Origin: Flavobacteriales bacterium UBA972 | GTDB lineage: Bacteria > Bacteroidota > Bacteroidia > Flavobacteriales > Schleiferiaceae | Length of the DNA: 5,337 nucleotides | Assembly (NCBI GenBank): GCA_002292855.1 | Contig: DBBY01000023.1 | Span: 22,862-28,198 of the forward strand | Direction of reading: 5' to 3' | Shown: in pieces, positions 4,859 to 5,337 of the stretch | How positions within the stretch are numbered: the stretch's first letter is position 1 | How the letters are laid out: the number at the start of each line of letters is the position of its first letter | Translations under genes and position numbers: made by a program | The notes under the pieces: model-generated | The model's database searches: none | Told to the model about the DNA's origin: nothing | Seen by the model: only the letters and a program-made list of their open reading frames with translations

Positions 4859-5337
4859 ATGGAACTCAAGCGTGTCGTAGTCACAGGGCTTGGGGCTCTG
4901 ACGCCCATTGGCAACACTGTTCCCGAATTTTGGGATGCCCTGCTTCAGGGTCGCAGTGGTGCTGGGCCTATTACGCACTTTGACGCGTCCAAGTTTAAAA
5001 CACAGTTCGCCTGCGAGGTTAAGGACCTCAATGTAGAAGACTTCATCGAGCGCAAAGAAATGCGCCGCATGGACCGCTTCACCCACCTGGGTTTAATTGC
5101 CGCAGAGCAGGCGGTGGCCGATTCAGGGCTCGAAGATTCCAATCCCGACAAAGACCGCGTTGGCGTTATTTGGGGCTCTGGGGTCGGCGGCATGGACACC
5201 CTTACCGAAGAGTACGGCGAGTACTTTAAAAACGGAGAGAATCCGCGCTTCAATCCATTCTTCATTCCCAAAATGATTGCCGACATCTGTGGCGGCTACA
5301 TCTCGATGAAGTACGGCTACCGCGGACCCAACTACAC
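4859..5337 (+). CDS. fabF: 3-oxoacyl-ACP synthase II, 3' end missing
   Basis: The first 159 residues of a beta-ketoacyl-ACP synthase II (KAS II, usually about 415 residues), cut by the right edge. The enzyme condenses malonyl-ACP with an acyl-ACP to lengthen fatty acids in the cytoplasm. The thiolase-fold N-terminus is typical: RVVVTGLGALTPIGN (5-19), FWDALLQGRSG (24-34), the FDASKF segment near 42-47, RRMDRFTHLGLIAAEQA (about 69-85), then VGVIWGSGVGGM, and a final GPNYT. The catalytic cysteine normally follows this last motif within a few residues, so it and the two histidines of the Cys-His-His triad lie outside the window. The ATG at 4859 puts RVVVTG at the normal distance. It is only 10 bp from acpP and should share its promoter. 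KAS II is preferred over KAS I (FabB) from the sequence style and the acpP-fabF pairing. Confidence 0.95.
   Translation, partial: MELKRVVVTGLGALTPIGNTVPEFWDALLQGRSGAGPITHFDASKFKTQFACEVKDLNVEDFIERKEMRRMDRFTHLGLIAAEQAVADSGLEDSNPDKDRVGVIWGSGVGGMDTLTEEYGEYFKNGENPRFNPFFIPKMIADICGGYISMKYGYRGPNY

Overview
The window looks like ordinary chromosomal DNA from a GC-rich member of the Bacteroidota, possibly near Flavobacteriales; the order-level placement is weak. Three things point there. The three most visible promoter-like sites resemble the Bacteroidota -7 element TAnnTTTG. None of the start codons I checked has a Shine-Dalgarno sequence. The gene content fits too: a SprE/PorW-type lipoprotein, a bacterial GH3 adenylating enzyme, and a purN / acpP-fabF neighbourhood. 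The window holds seven protein genes in four transcription units, packed tightly. I see no RNA genes, CRISPR array, insertion sequence or prophage.

Left part (1-1954): a minus-strand gene, cut by the left edge, encodes the N-terminal 340 residues of a TPR lipoprotein resembling SprE/PorW. That family belongs to the type IX secretion/gliding machinery. It is divergent, across a 77-bp gap with a -7-like box on each strand, from a plus-strand gene for a single-pass membrane protein with a C-terminal LytM/M23 domain. That domain appears to have lost the zinc-binding residues, so it is probably a pseudo-peptidase.

Middle (1976-3475): a complete GH3-family acyl-adenylate enzyme follows the LytM gene 21 bp later and in the same reading frame, almost certainly in the same operon. 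It meets rnhA tail to tail, with only 21 bp between the stop codons. A 14-bp tandem duplication covers the GH3 stop codon.

Right part (3497-5337): purN (GTG start) and rnhA (ribonuclease HI) overlap by 13 bp and read leftward as one unit. Across an 84-bp divergent promoter region, acpP (acyl carrier protein) and fabF (3-oxoacyl-ACP synthase II) read rightward. fabF is cut by the right edge just before its active-site cysteine. acpP and fabF act together: ACP carries the growing acyl chain and FabF elongates it. PurN makes a purine precursor, and RnhA removes RNA from RNA:DNA hybrids.

The most interesting feature is the divergent cluster of a SprE-like lipoprotein, a degenerate LytM protein and GH3. 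It suggests an uncharacterised envelope component beside a type IX secretion gene. The rest is housekeeping.
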